This document shows, in pieces, positions 53,299 to 62,595 of a stretch of DNA of 64,000 nt. Positions within the stretch are counted from its first letter, which is position 1; every line of letters begins with the position of its first letter. Made by a program: the position numbers and the translations under genes. This DNA is from Sporosarcina sp. NCCP-2716 (GTDB lineage Bacteria; Bacillota; Bacilli; Bacillales_A; Planococcaceae): positions 555,967 to 619,966 of the forward strand of contig NZ_BRCF01000001.1 in assembly GCF_023707985.1 (NCBI RefSeq). Reading direction: 5' to 3'. The notes under the pieces were generated by a model. That model ran no database searches, had not been told where the DNA came from, and saw only the letters and a program-made list of their open reading frames with translations.

Positions 53299-54486
53299 AT
53301 GGAGCAGAGAGGACAGACGGCGGCCCGGGTGATCCTGCATTTGGATATGAACTGTTTCTTCGCTTCCGTGGAGCAGGCGCACAACCCTGAACTGAAAGGG
53401 CTAGCTCTTGCGGTGGCAGGCAACCCGAAAGCGCGGCGGGGCATCCTCGTCACCTGCTCGTACGAAGCCCGGGCATTCGGCGTGTATACGACGATGACGG
53501 TCGGCGAGGCGAAGCGTCTCTGTCCGGAACTCGTACTTGTGCCGCCGGACGGCGAGAAATACCGGGAGGCTTCCCGGGCCGTGTTCGCCATCCTGAGGAC
53601 CTATACAGATCTGGTGGAGCCTGTCTCCATTGACGAAGCGTACATCGATATCACGGACATCGGAGGCCTGACGGATGCTGTCGGGATTGCCGAGGACATG
53701 CAGCAGCGGATCCTCCGCGAGCTGGATCTTCCGTGTTCCATTGGCATTGCACCGAATAAGTTCCTGGCGAAGACCGCGTCCGACATGAAGAAACCGATGG
53801 GCATCACGATTCTCCGCAAGCGGGAGCTCGCTGAAAAGTTATGGCCGCTGCCTGTGCTCGATATGCACGGTGTCGGCAAAAGCAGTGCCGTCAAACTGGA
53901 GGACGTGCATATCCGGACGATCGGGGAACTGGCAGCTGCGGATGACTACACAGTCAAGCAGGCACTCGGCAAACGCGGTGTCCGTCTGAAGGAGCGTGCC
54001 AAAGGGAACGATCACCGGCCTGTCGATCCGGAAGCGGCGGAAGACCGGAAAAGTGTCGGCAGTTCCACGACGCTTCCGGTCGATGAGACGGAACTCGACG
54101 CTTGCATCGCTGTTTTCGGTCAGCTTGCCGCCAAGGTCGAGAACAGGCTCGGAACCAAGAATCTGGCAGGCACATCGCTGTCGATCCAAATCCGGACCGC
54201 TGCCTGGCGCAACCAGACTCGCAGCACGACCCTGCTCAATCCGATTTACCGCAAAGAGGATATTTTCCGGGATTCGGCCCGGCTGTTCCGCCAGCATTGG
54301 GACGGGGAGCCGATCCGCCTGCTCGGCATTACGGTGTCGAATGTGATACCCGTGGAGGAGATCCACGAACAGCTGTCGTTCGATACTTTCGAACGCCACA
54401 GCAAAGAAGTCGAGATGGAACGGCTCGTCTCGCATATGAATGAACAGTTCGGCGAAGGAACGATCCAAAAAGGAAGCAGCTCGTAG
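53299..54486 (+). CDS. polY1: DNA polymerase IV (YqjH type)
   Basis: 395 residues, Y-family translesion polymerase. Catalytic acids are in LHLDMNCFFASVE (near D16) and SIDEAYIDI (D112, E113); the helix-hairpin-helix and little-finger domain follow from about residue 180. It copies damaged DNA without proofreading. GGAGGCGGAGAG precedes the ATG. It lies just before rnz; zwf and gndA, which lie between these genes in B. subtilis, are absent here. Confidence 0.95.
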   Translation: MEQRGQTAARVILHLDMNCFFASVEQAHNPELKGLALAVAGNPKARRGILVTCSYEARAFGVYTTMTVGEAKRLCPELVLVPPDGEKYREASRAVFAILRTYTDLVEPVSIDEAYIDITDIGGLTDAVGIAEDMQQRILRELDLPCSIGIAPNKFLAKTASDMKKPMGITILRKRELAEKLWPLPVLDMHGVGKSSAVKLEDVHIRTIGELAAADDYTVKQALGKRGVRLKERAKGNDHRPVDPEAAEDRKSVGSSTTLPVDETELDACIAVFGQLAAKVENRLGTKNLAGTSLSIQIRTAAWRNQTRSTTLLNPIYRKEDIFRDSARLFRQHWDGEPIRLLGITVSNVIPVEEIHEQLSFDTFERHSKEVEMERLVSHMNEQFGEGTIQKGSSS

Positions 54487-54507
54487 GGGAAGGAGGAGGA
54501 TGAGTAC

Positions 54508-55464
54508 ATGGAACTTCAATTTCTTGGAACCGGTGCGGGCATGCCGTCGAAACTGAGGAATACGACATCCATCGTGCTGAACCTGTCGGCCGAAGAACGG
54601 GGCTACTGGATGTTCGATTGCGGGGAAGCGACCCAGCACCAGATGCTCCATACGACATTGAAACCGCGAAAGGTGAACAAGCTGTTCATCACGCATCTGC
54701 ACGGGGATCATCTGTTCGGTATACCGGGTTTCATCGGATCACGGTCCTTTCTCGGCGGTGACGATCCGCTCGATATTTACGGACCGCCAGGCATAGAGGA
54801 GTGGATCCGCACGACACTTCGACTGACGAGGACGCATCTTATGTATGACGTGCGGTATCATGAATTCCATGAAGATGGCCTGCTGTTCGAGGACGATGAT
54901 TTCACCGTGACCGCAGCGTTGCTCGCACACGTAGTACCGAGTTACGGGTTCCGTATCGAACAGAAGCCGCGGCCCGGTACATTGCTCATCGATAAGGCGC
55001 TGGAAGCGGGTGTCCCGAAAGGTCCGCTGCTCCAGCAGTTGAAAAACGGCCGTGATGTCACGCTGGATGATGGGAAAGTCGTCAGGAGCGCCTCTGTCAT
55101 CGGTGAGCCGAAAGATGGTTTCACGATTGCCATCCTCGGCGATACGAGCGACTGTACCGCTTCCCGCCGATTGGCGGAACGGGCGGATATCGTTGTCCAC
55201 GAAGCGACGTTCGACGAAGAGACCGGACAGCTGGCCAGCGATTTCGGCCATTCGACGATCAGGCAGGCCGCAGCGGTGGCACGAGATGCGGACGCAAAAG
55301 CGCTGATCGCCACCCATATCAGTTCCCGGTTCATGCCGGGGGATCTGCAGGCGTTCAAGGAAGAAGGACAGGCAGTCTTCCCGAATGTGTTCGTCGCTAA
55401 CGATTTTTCGCAATATACACTGCAGGACGGTGAAGTGAAAGAGACGGCGTTCAAGAAAAGCTGA
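54508..55464 (+). CDS. rnz: ribonuclease Z
   Basis: 318 residues, long-form-like tRNase Z that trims the 3' end of tRNA precursors without an encoded CCA. The zinc motif is THLHGDH (H63, H65, D67, H68), with FDCGEATQHQM, the VPSYGFRIEQK exosite neighbourhood and the late His in ATHISSRF. GGAAGGAGG lies about 8 nt before the ATG. It converges on namA at a shared terminator. Confidence 0.96.
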   Translation: MELQFLGTGAGMPSKLRNTTSIVLNLSAEERGYWMFDCGEATQHQMLHTTLKPRKVNKLFITHLHGDHLFGIPGFIGSRSFLGGDDPLDIYGPPGIEEWIRTTLRLTRTHLMYDVRYHEFHEDGLLFEDDDFTVTAALLAHVVPSYGFRIEQKPRPGTLLIDKALEAGVPKGPLLQQLKNGRDVTLDDGKVVRSASVIGEPKDGFTIAILGDTSDCTASRRLAERADIVVHEATFDEETGQLASDFGHSTIRQAAAVARDADAKALIATHISSRFMPGDLQAFKEEGQAVFPNVFVANDFSQYTLQDGEVKETAFKKS

Positions 55465-55478
55465 CATACGCCGGAGGA

Positions 55479-55515
55479 AAAGAGCGCAGCGCCCATGGAG
55501 GGTGCTGCGCTCTTT
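55479..55515. terminator. bidirectional terminator rnz/namA
   Basis: AAAGAGCGCAGC pairs with GCTGCGCTCTTT (12 bp), and the stem continues inward through GCCC and GGGT. A-rich left and T-rich right flanks suit convergent genes. Confidence 0.9.
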
Positions 55516-55534
55516 CCTGTTCACATATGGAAAC

Positions 55535-56557
55535 TCACTTGTATGTCCAGCCGCGTGAATACTGGACAGGCGGGTCGATCTCCGTATGCAGTTCACGGGC
55601 GGCACGGTATGGCCAATAGGGGTCTCTCAGCAGTTCCCGGCCGAGGAGGATCAGATCGGCCCGCTTGTTCTGCAGGATCTCTTCCGCCTGCATCCCGTTT
55701 GTGATGAGCCCTACAGCGCCGGTCTGGATGGCGGCCCCTTGCCGGATCGTTTCAGCGAAAGGCACCTGATAGCCTGGATACGGATGGATCGGAGCCGGTA
55801 CGAGGGCGCCTGAGCTGACGTCCACCAGGTCAACCCCCTGTTCCTTCATCCAGACAGCCATCTCCGTGTACAGTTCCGCAGTCATGCCGCCTTCGGAATA
55901 GTCTTCAGCAGAGATCCGAACGAACAGCGGACCTTGCCAGATAGCACGGACTCCGTCGATGATCTCCCTCAGGAAACGATAGCGATTCTCCGCGGAACCG
56001 CCGTACTCGTCCGTCCGCCGGTTGGACAGCGGGGAAAGGAATTCGTTGATGAGGTACCCGTGTGCGGCATGGATTTCCAGCAGATCGAAGCCTGCTTTGT
56101 CCGCCCGTTTGCTTGCCTCGACAAAGGCAAGGACAGTTTCCCGGATCTCCTCCCGGCTCATTTCGACGGGTGTCTGATAGTCATTGCTGAACGCAATCGC
56201 ACTCGGCGCCTGGATCGGGCCCTCGACCTCGGATTTGCGGCCTGCATGCGCAAGCTGGATGCCGGCTGCAGCGCCGTGCTGATGGATGAGTGAGGTGATG
56301 CTTCTTAGTCCTTCGATATGATCATCACCCCAGATGCCGAGGTCTTGCGGACTGATCCGTCCCTGCGGCTGGACAGCGGTCGCCTCCAGGATGATCAATC
56401 CGGCTTGACCGACAGCCCGTGATGCATAATGGACACGGTGCCAGTCTCCTGCCATGCCGTCTTCTTCGAGGCAGGAATACATGCACATCGGCGCCATGGC
56501 GATCCGGTTCTTCAGTGTCAGGTTCCGGATCGTATACGGTTCGAATAACATTGCCAT
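55535..56557 (-). CDS. namA: NADPH dehydrogenase NamA (old yellow enzyme)
   Basis: 340 residues, FMN-dependent ene-reductase of the YqjM class. The motif MAPMCMYSC contains the Cys (C25) and Tyr (Y27) that mark this class; LAHAGRKSE and [20 protein letters not shown] carry the substrate-binding His pair; [12 protein letters not shown] and [11 protein letters not shown] bind the FMN phosphate. It reduces activated double bonds and is linked to oxidative or electrophile stress. It lies downstream of proI on the same strand, with its own -10 box between them. Confidence 0.96.
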   Translation of the reverse strand: MAMLFEPYTIRNLTLKNRIAMAPMCMYSCLEEDGMAGDWHRVHYASRAVGQAGLIILEATAVQPQGRISPQDLGIWGDDHIEGLRSITSLIHQHGAAAGIQLAHAGRKSEVEGPIQAPSAIAFSNDYQTPVEMSREEIRETVLAFVEASKRADKAGFDLLEIHAAHGYLINEFLSPLSNRRTDEYGGSAENRYRFLREIIDGVRAIWQGPLFVRISAEDYSEGGMTAELYTEMAVWMKEQGVDLVDVSSGALVPAPIHPYPGYQVPFAETIRQGAAIQTGAVGLITNGMQAEEILQNKRADLILLGRELLRDPYWPYRAARELHTEIDPPVQYSRGWTYK

Positions 56558-56589
56558 TTGTGGATCACACCTTTCTTTCGGATGCTTCC

Positions 56590-56598
56590 ACTATAGCA
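56590..56598 (-). promoter_or_regulatory. extended -10 promoter of namA
   Basis: On the minus strand TGC-TATAGT (5 of 6) forms an extended -10 about 35 bases before namA. The -35 region is weak. Confidence 0.45.
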
Positions 56599-56617
56599 AA
56601 CTTCGAACAGCCTGCCT

Positions 56618-57448
56618 TCACCGGAGTCTTGGCGGCACTGCCGGCACGGCACCGAGCTCCCTGGACCGCTGTTCCGCCTGCCGGATGCAGCGCGACACCG
56701 CTTCCTGGAACCCGCCTTCGCGGAGACCCTGTATACCCGCTTCCGTCGTACCGCCGGGACTCGTGACATCCATCCTTAGATCCGCCGGTTCCGCCCCGCT
56801 GCTGCGGAGCATGGCCCCGGCGCCTTCGATCGTCTGGATGATGAGGTCCCGTGCGGTCGCCTGACCGAGCCCGGCTGCACGGGCGGCGTCTTCGAGCGCC
56901 TCGGCCAGATAGTAGATGTAGGCAGGGCCGCTTCCGGACAGCGCTGTGACGGCATGCAGCTCGTCTTCTGTCACTTCGGCAACCGTACCGATCGACGCGA
57001 GCAGCGAGCGGATGGCCGTTTTCTGTTCATCGGTCACATGGTCATTCCAGGCGACACCGGTTGCCGACCGCCCGATGGCTGCCGATGTGTTCGGCATCGA
57101 CCTTGCGACAGCGCGGCAGCCGAGCCCCGCTTCAATGGCAGAAATCGGAATCCCGGCAATAACGGACAGGACCGCGGCATGCGGCGGCACAAATGGAGCG
57201 ATTTCCGCCATGGCGGTCACTGCATCTTTCGGTTTGACGGCGAGGACGATCAGTTCCGCCTCCTTCAGTTTCTCCCGGGCAGATCCGGTGGTGGCGACGC
57301 CGTACGCATCGCCGAGGAAGACGAGCCGTTCATCATCCGATTTGTTCAAGACCGATACATCTGCCGGATCTGCGGTATGGTTCCGGCAGATGCCTGAAAT
57401 GATGGCTTCCGCCATGGAACCCGCGCCTATGAATGCAATGTTTTTCAT
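56618..57448 (-). CDS. proI: pyrroline-5-carboxylate reductase ProI
   Basis: 276 residues. Reduces pyrroline-5-carboxylate to proline with NADPH. IAFIGAGSMAEAIISG is the Rossmann motif, VLAVKPKDA follows, and the C-terminal helical domain has ALSGSGPAYIYYLAEAL and VTSPGGTTEAGI. The ATG at 57448 has AAGG 7 nt upstream; a GTG directly before it is an alternative. The gene keeps the B. subtilis yqjO position, next to namA. Confidence 0.95.
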   Translation of the reverse strand: MKNIAFIGAGSMAEAIISGICRNHTADPADVSVLNKSDDERLVFLGDAYGVATTGSAREKLKEAELIVLAVKPKDAVTAMAEIAPFVPPHAAVLSVIAGIPISAIEAGLGCRAVARSMPNTSAAIGRSATGVAWNDHVTDEQKTAIRSLLASIGTVAEVTEDELHAVTALSGSGPAYIYYLAEALEDAARAAGLGQATARDLIIQTIEGAGAMLRSSGAEPADLRMDVTSPGGTTEAGIQGLREGGFQEAVSRCIRQAEQRSRELGAVPAVPPRLR

Positions 57449-57535
57449 CACTCCGCCTTCTTTCTTCTGAGGTACTGTTTTCTAACAGTTTAGGCGAAAC
57501 AGAAAATAAGTCAACCGTGTTTCGGTCAGCTGCGC

Positions 57536-57564
57536 ATGACGCAGGGGCAAAAAGACTGTACAAT
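57536..57564 (+). promoter_or_regulatory. promoter of yqjP
   Basis: ATGACG (4 of 6) and TACAAT (5 of 6) are 17 bp apart, 36 bases before yqjP. Confidence 0.5.
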
Positions 57565-57600
57565 GGACTGAACAGTGATTCAGTATTGGGGGAAACAAGA

Positions 57601-58545
57601 ATGATACAGCAATTGACAATACCGACACCCTACGCCGTCGGGGATGTAAATGCCTTTCTCGTGAAAGGCGATGCCCTTACTCTGATCGACGCAGGTCCGC
57701 GCACAAAAGAAGCACACGCTGCCCTGGTTCACGGCCTCAAGGAGCTCGGCATCCGAATGGAGGATATCGAGCAGGTCATCCTCACCCATCACCATCCTGA
57801 CCACAGCGGCTGGGCAGACGGCTTTTTGAACGCCGAGGTCAGCGGGCATGTGTATAATAATCTGTGGCTTACGCGCAATCCGGAATTCTTTGACTACCAT
57901 GACCGATTTTATCTCGATCAATTCAAGCAACAGGGCGTGCCCGGCGAATTCCTCGGCAGCGTGAAAAAAATGAAGCGCGCTGCAGAGCTGATGGCGGAGC
58001 GGCCGCTCGACCGGATCCTCGGGGAAGGGGACGAGCTTCCCGGACTTCCCGGCTGGACGGCCCTTGAAACACTCGGCCATGCACAGAGCCACTTGTCGTT
58101 CTGGAACGCGGACGAGCAGGTGCTTATCGGCGGGGACCTGCTGCTTGAAAAAGTGTCGTCGAACCCCATCGTCGAGCCGCCGCTCGACCGGACGGCAGAC
58201 AGACCGGAAACCCTCCTGCAGTACAACCGCTCGCTGAAGCGGCTGCTGGAGCTGCCTGTAGGCACGGTCTACAGCGGACATGGGAACCCGGTGACGGATG
58301 CCCACGAACTCATCCGGCAGCGGCTCGGCAAGCAGCACGACCGTGCGATGAAAGTATATGGAATGCTCGCCGACGGACCGAAATCCGTCTTCGAGCTGAC
58401 CGTCCGTCTGTTCCCGTCAGCCTACCGCAGGGAACTCGGTCTGACCTTATCGGAGACACTCGGCCAGATGGATTACCTACAGGCATCCGGCCTCATCACC
58501 CGCACGACTGATCCGGAAGGGATTGAGCGGTATGAGCAGACGTAA
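57601..58545 (+). CDS. yqjP: MBL-fold metallohydrolase YqjP
   Basis: 314 residues. Metallo-beta-lactamase domain (1-240) with LTHHHPDHSG (H63-H68), GHAQSHLSFW, the bridging Asp in LIGGDLLL and the late His in YSGHGNPV; a winged-helix-like C-terminal region follows (about 250-310), as in the LACTB2/YqjP group. The substrate is unknown. The ATG at 57601 follows GGGGGAAACAAGA. It overlaps yqjQ by 14 bases. Confidence 0.92.
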   Translation: MIQQLTIPTPYAVGDVNAFLVKGDALTLIDAGPRTKEAHAALVHGLKELGIRMEDIEQVILTHHHPDHSGWADGFLNAEVSGHVYNNLWLTRNPEFFDYHDRFYLDQFKQQGVPGEFLGSVKKMKRAAELMAERPLDRILGEGDELPGLPGWTALETLGHAQSHLSFWNADEQVLIGGDLLLEKVSSNPIVEPPLDRTADRPETLLQYNRSLKRLLELPVGTVYSGHGNPVTDAHELIRQRLGKQHDRAMKVYGMLADGPKSVFELTVRLFPSAYRRELGLTLSETLGQMDYLQASGLITRTTDPEGIERYEQT

Positions 58546-59290
58546 GAACATACTGATCACCGGAGCGACCGGAGGAGTCGGCTATGAGACCGCTCTCCGT
58601 CTGCTCGGCGAGGGATATGACGTGCAGGTGACCGGGCGTAATGCGGAGTCGCTTGCGGAACTTGAAGCGGCAGGAGCAGCCGTGTACAGGACGGATCTGC
58701 TGGAAGACGGGGCACCCGACCGCCTGCTCGAAGACATCCGTAGTCCCGATGTCGTCATCTTTTCCGCCGGCACCGGCGTCTTCGCACTCTCCCAAGACAC
58801 GGCCGATGCCGAGACGGAAAGGATGTTCGCGCTCAATGTGATCAGTCCGATCGCGATCACCAAGCGGCTCCTGCCCGGGTGGCTTGCGAGGGGACACGGT
58901 CATTTTATCTATATCGGATCGCAGGCCGGCAAAGTGGCCACGCCGAAAGCGGCCGTCTATGCCGCTACGAAACACGCACTGATCGGTTATACCAACGCAC
59001 TGCGCATGGAAGTCAGGTCGTCCGGCATCGATGTAACAGTCATCAACCCAGGGCCGATCGATACTGCATTCCTTGACAGTGCAGACGATACGGGAAACTA
59101 TCGTCAATCCGTCGGCCGCCACTTGCTGACGCCCGTTGAAGTGGCAGACGCCGCAGTCTCGGCTGTCCGGAAACCCGTCCGTGAGGTGGATCTTCCTCGC
59201 ATAATGGCGGTGACGAGCAAACTGCATGCTGTCGCTCCGCGGATGACCGAACGGCTCGGCCGCCGTTTTTTTCTCAAGAAAATGGAATAA
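58532..59290 (+). CDS. yqjQ: short-chain dehydrogenase YqjQ
   Basis: 252 residues, classical SDR. The NAD(P)-binding motif is TGATGGVGYETA, the structural Asn lies in LNVISP, and the catalytic Ser and YxxxK are in GSQAGK and YAATKHA. The substrate is unknown. The ATG at 58532 has GGAAGGGA 9 nt upstream; TTG at 58523 is too close to that site. It overlaps yqjP and ends at a strong terminator. Confidence 0.92.
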   Translation: MSRRKNILITGATGGVGYETALRLLGEGYDVQVTGRNAESLAELEAAGAAVYRTDLLEDGAPDRLLEDIRSPDVVIFSAGTGVFALSQDTADAETERMFALNVISPIAITKRLLPGWLARGHGHFIYIGSQAGKVATPKAAVYAATKHALIGYTNALRMEVRSSGIDVTVINPGPIDTAFLDSADDTGNYRQSVGRHLLTPVEVADAAVSAVRKPVREVDLPRIMAVTSKLHAVAPRMTERLGRRFFLKKME

Positions 59291-59297
59291 CAGAAAG

Positions 59298-59333
59298 AAA
59301 GCCCGCAGATCCTTGGACGGATCTGCGGGCTTT
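59298..59333. terminator. bidirectional terminator yqjQ/swrC
   Basis: A perfect 15-bp stem AAAGCCCGCAGATCC with a 6-nt loop, between convergent genes. Confidence 0.9.
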
Positions 59334-59342
59334 CACCTATTC

Positions 59343-62300
59343 TCAGTAATCAGTACGCGTCTTTTTTCTCCGGAACTTTCCGAGGAACTCATAGACGATC
59401 GGTACGAAGACCAATGTCAGCAAGGTTGAGCTGACGAGTCCGCCGATCACTGTCACGCCGAGCCCTTTTGAAATCAGGCCGCTGCCTTCCGCTCCGATTG
59501 CGAGGGGAATGAGGGCTCCGATTGTTGCCAGGGCAGTCATCAGAATCGGACGGAGACGGGTTGCGCCTGCTTCCAGCAAGGCGTCGCGCGTTGAAGCGCC
59601 AGCCTGTTCCTGATGAATGACACGGTCGATGAGCACGATGGCGTTCGTGACGACGATACCGATCAGCATGAGAAGTCCGATCATAGCGGATACACTGATC
59701 GTCTCACCGGCAATGAGGAGACCGACCAGTGCCCCGATGACCGTGAACGGCAGCGAGAACAGGATGGCCAGCGGTGCCAGTCCGCCGCCGAACGTGATGA
59801 CGAGGATCAGGTAGACGATCGCAACAGCCGCGAGCATTGCAAGCCCTAATTGCGTGAAGGCTTCCGTGATGTCTTCCGTCACTCCGGCAGACTTCACTTG
59901 GACACCAGGTGCCAGGTCGAGTTTGTCGATCTTTTTCTGGACATCGGCCGATACGCTGCCGACGTCTTTCGATGTAATGTCCGCTGTGACGCTCGCATAC
60001 AGTTTGCCGTCTTTCCGGGAAACCGTATCTGAAGTCGTCCCTTCCTTCACAGTCACGAGTTCCGAAACAGGAATCTCCGTGCCGAGAGGGGAGGGGACGG
60101 TCTGCTTCAGCAAGTCGTCGATCGTGTCAAGCTGTTTCGTGTCCTTGTGGACGATCACGTCGATCGATTTGCCATCGTCATCGAGTTTCGTCAGAACATC
60201 TTTCCGTGTATCCGGATAGAGCACGCCGCCGATTTGCGCAGTCGTCAGTCCGGCTTGGGTGAGCTTTTCGGGATCCGCTTCGAGCGTATATTCTTTGTAC
60301 GTACGGGACAGACTCGTTTTCGGTTCTTTCAGCTGGCTGTTCGCCGAGAGGATTTCCTCCGCCTGTTCAGCAGCCTTCTGCAAGTCTTCCAGGTTGTTGC
60401 CGTAGATACCGTAGCTGATCTGGTTGCTGGATCCGCTGGCGGAGAAGTCCTGTGACTTCCATTCGCCGTCGGACGGCAGCTTCTGCAGGTCGGCCAATGT
60501 GTCGTCCTTCACTTTCGAGAACTCCGGTGTATCGTCATCGAATGTCACGAACAGCAGACCGCCATTCGTCGCACCCGGTGACATCGGATTTTCTCCGCCG
60601 ACGGAAACCTGGACTGTTTCCACATGCTTCCGGTCCATGAGCAGGTCTTCCGCTTTTTTCGCATTTTCATCGACCGTCTCCAACGGTTCGCCCGGCGCAG
60701 GTGTGTACGTCAGGTACATCGTCTTCTGCTCTTCGTCAGGCAGGAAGCTGACACCGACTTTCGGGATGAGGAACAGGCTGCCTGCAAGCAGGGCAAGGGA
60801 GATGAGCGCTGTGATGAGTTTGTGGTTCAGCGTCCATTCCAGCAGCCGGCGGTAGGAGATTGCGAGTTTTCCATGATGCTCTTTTTTCGCTTTCGTTTTC
60901 CCATAAAGTTCTTTGCGGAACAGCGAATGGGCCATCATCGGTACGATCGTCACCGCAACGAGCAGGGAAGCGAGCAGGGCGAAGACGACAGTGAGCGCGA
61001 ATGGCAGGAACAGCTCCCCGACAACGCCGCTTACCAAGCCGAGCGGAACGAATACGGCGATTGTCACGAGTGTGGACGACAGGATCGGTCTGATCATCTG
61101 TTTGGTCGCTTCCCGTATGAGTTCGCGGCCCTGCAGCTGTTCGTCCGGCAGATGCATACGCCGGTAGATGTTTTCGACGACGACGATCGAATCGTCGATG
61201 ACCCGGCCGATCGCCACGGTCATCGCGCCGAGTGTCATGATATTCAGTGTGATATCCATCTGATTCAGCAGCAGCACTGCAATGAGCAGGGAGAGCGGAA
61301 TCGAGATGATCGAAATGAGCGTCGACTTGAAGTTGCGCAGGAAGAGCAGGATGATGACGACTGCGAACAGCGCACCGAAGATCGCTTTGCTCAGCATCGT
61401 TTCGACTGACTGTTCAATCGGCTCCCCTTGGTCAAGTGTCGTCGAAACGGAGACACCTTTGTTCTCTTTCTTGTATTCATCCAATTTATCTTTCACGGCA
61501 TTCGCCACAGTGACCGTATTTGCGTCCTGTGATTTCGTCACTTGCAGGGAGATCGCTTCTTTCCCGTTCGTCCTGGAAATCGATTCCGCCTCTTTGACAG
61601 TTTCGACAGTTGCGATTTCTCCGAGTGTCACCGTGGGCAGAGATGCCTGCAGCTGACCGGGCATTGCCTGGCCGGCCTGCGGGGCACTGCCTGCCATATC
61701 CGAAGGCATGTCACCGGCGGCTCCAGCCGGCGCTTGCGGCATGACCGGGATTTCCAGGTTCTTCAGTTCTTCGAATGTCGTCAGCTTCCCGTCGACGACG
61801 ACCGATTGTTCCTCTTTGCCGAATTCCAGCAGGCCGAGCGGCATTTTCATGTCAGTAGCCTGGATGAGCTGTTTGACGGTATCCTGCTCCAAGTTATATT
61901 TTTTCAGTTTCTCCGGCAGGAATGTCAGCTGGACCTCTTCCACTTGCTGACCGGTGACCGCCACTTCCGAGACACCGTCGATACCTTCCAACGCAGGGAC
62001 GAGTTCCTTTTCGACGTGGTCCGTCAGTTCTTCCAGTGAAGTATCATCTTCCGAGACACTCAGTCCGAGGATCGGGAATGCGTTGATGCTGATCCTTCCG
62101 ACTGACGGATCCTGGGCATTTTCAGGGAGCTTGAACGAATTCAGCGCTTCCTTGACATCCTCTTCGGCCGATTTCATATCCGTGCCGAACGAGTACTCGA
62201 TCTGGAGGGACGAGGCGTTCTGGTAGGAAGTCGAGCTGACCGCCTTGACCCCTTTCAGGTTCCTCACTGCAAGTTCCAGCGGGGCGGCGAGTTCATCATC

Positions 62301-62480
62301 CACCTGCTGGGGTGTCGCGCCAGGATAGATTGTCGTGACACTGACGATCGGAACCGTGATGTCCGGAATAGTCTCCAGTTTCATGCGTGTTCCCGAATAA
62401 ACGCCGGCCACTGTGATGATGATGGTCAAAAGCCAGACAGCCAGTTTGTTTTTCATGACAAAGTTGATGATCGCGTTCAT
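59343..62480 (-). CDS. swrC: RND-family exporter, SwrC type
   Basis: 1045 residues, the HAE1-like RND transporter typical of Firmicutes; B. subtilis SwrC (YerP) exports surfactin and aids swarming. First helix at about 8-28, then a large outer domain, helices from about 345 with the proton-relay pair in VIDDSIVVVENIYRR, the second outer domain, and helices from about 860. An insertion rich in Met, Ala, Pro, Gly and Gln lies at about 247-282 of the first outer domain. GGAGG is 5 nt before the ATG at 62480. It is divergent from a TetR gene that shares its promoter region. Substrate not known. Confidence 0.93.
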   Translation of the reverse strand: MNAIINFVMKNKLAVWLLTIIITVAGVYSGTRMKLETIPDITVPIVSVTTIYPGATPQQVDDELAAPLELAVRNLKGVKAVSSTSYQNASSLQIEYSFGTDMKSAEEDVKEALNSFKLPENAQDPSVGRISINAFPILGLSVSEDDTSLEELTDHVEKELVPALEGIDGVSEVAVTGQQVEEVQLTFLPEKLKKYNLEQDTVKQLIQATDMKMPLGLLEFGKEEQSVVVDGKLTTFEELKNLEIPVMPQAPAGAAGDMPSDMAGSAPQAGQAMPGQLQASLPTVTLGEIATVETVKEAESISRTNGKEAISLQVTKSQDANTVTVANAVKDKLDEYKKENKGVSVSTTLDQGEPIEQSVETMLSKAIFGALFAVVIILLFLRNFKSTLISIISIPLSLLIAVLLLNQMDITLNIMTLGAMTVAIGRVIDDSIVVVENIYRRMHLPDEQLQGRELIREATKQMIRPILSSTLVTIAVFVPLGLVSGVVGELFLPFALTVVFALLASLLVAVTIVPMMAHSLFRKELYGKTKAKKEHHGKLAISYRRLLEWTLNHKLITALISLALLAGSLFLIPKVGVSFLPDEEQKTMYLTYTPAPGEPLETVDENAKKAEDLLMDRKHVETVQVSVGGENPMSPGATNGGLLFVTFDDDTPEFSKVKDDTLADLQKLPSDGEWKSQDFSASGSSNQISYGIYGNNLEDLQKAAEQAEEILSANSQLKEPKTSLSRTYKEYTLEADPEKLTQAGLTTAQIGGVLYPDTRKDVLTKLDDDGKSIDVIVHKDTKQLDTIDDLLKQTVPSPLGTEIPVSELVTVKEGTTSDTVSRKDGKLYASVTADITSKDVGSVSADVQKKIDKLDLAPGVQVKSAGVTEDITEAFTQLGLAMLAAVAIVYLILVITFGGGLAPLAILFSLPFTVIGALVGLLIAGETISVSAMIGLLMLIGIVVTNAIVLIDRVIHQEQAGASTRDALLEAGATRLRPILMTALATIGALIPLAIGAEGSGLISKGLGVTVIGGLVSSTLLTLVFVPIVYEFLGKFRRKKTRTDY

Positions 62481-62514
62481 AATTACCTCCATCGCGTATT
62501 TTTTACCAATCTGC

Positions 62515-62557
62515 TATAATACTTTGTAATAGTAACTGACCGGTCAGTCATAGTCAA
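62515..62557. promoter_or_regulatory. divergent promoters and TetR operator between swrC and its regulator
   Basis: On the minus strand TTGACT (62552-62557) and TACTAT (62529-62534) are exactly 17 bp apart and form the swrC promoter. The perfect palindrome ACTGACCGGTCAGT (62535-62548) fills that spacer. On the plus strand TGC-TATAAT (62512-62520) gives an extended -10 for the TetR gene, with the palindrome about 10-20 bases after its start point. One bound dimer could block both genes. Confidence 0.75.
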
Positions 62558-62595
62558 CGATCGGCCATCAGGATTCACCAGGAGAGTGGAACATA

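Noticed and set aside
53839..54711. A 290-codon open frame on the minus strand
   Set aside because: It spans the end of polY1 and the start of rnz in antisense and has no support.
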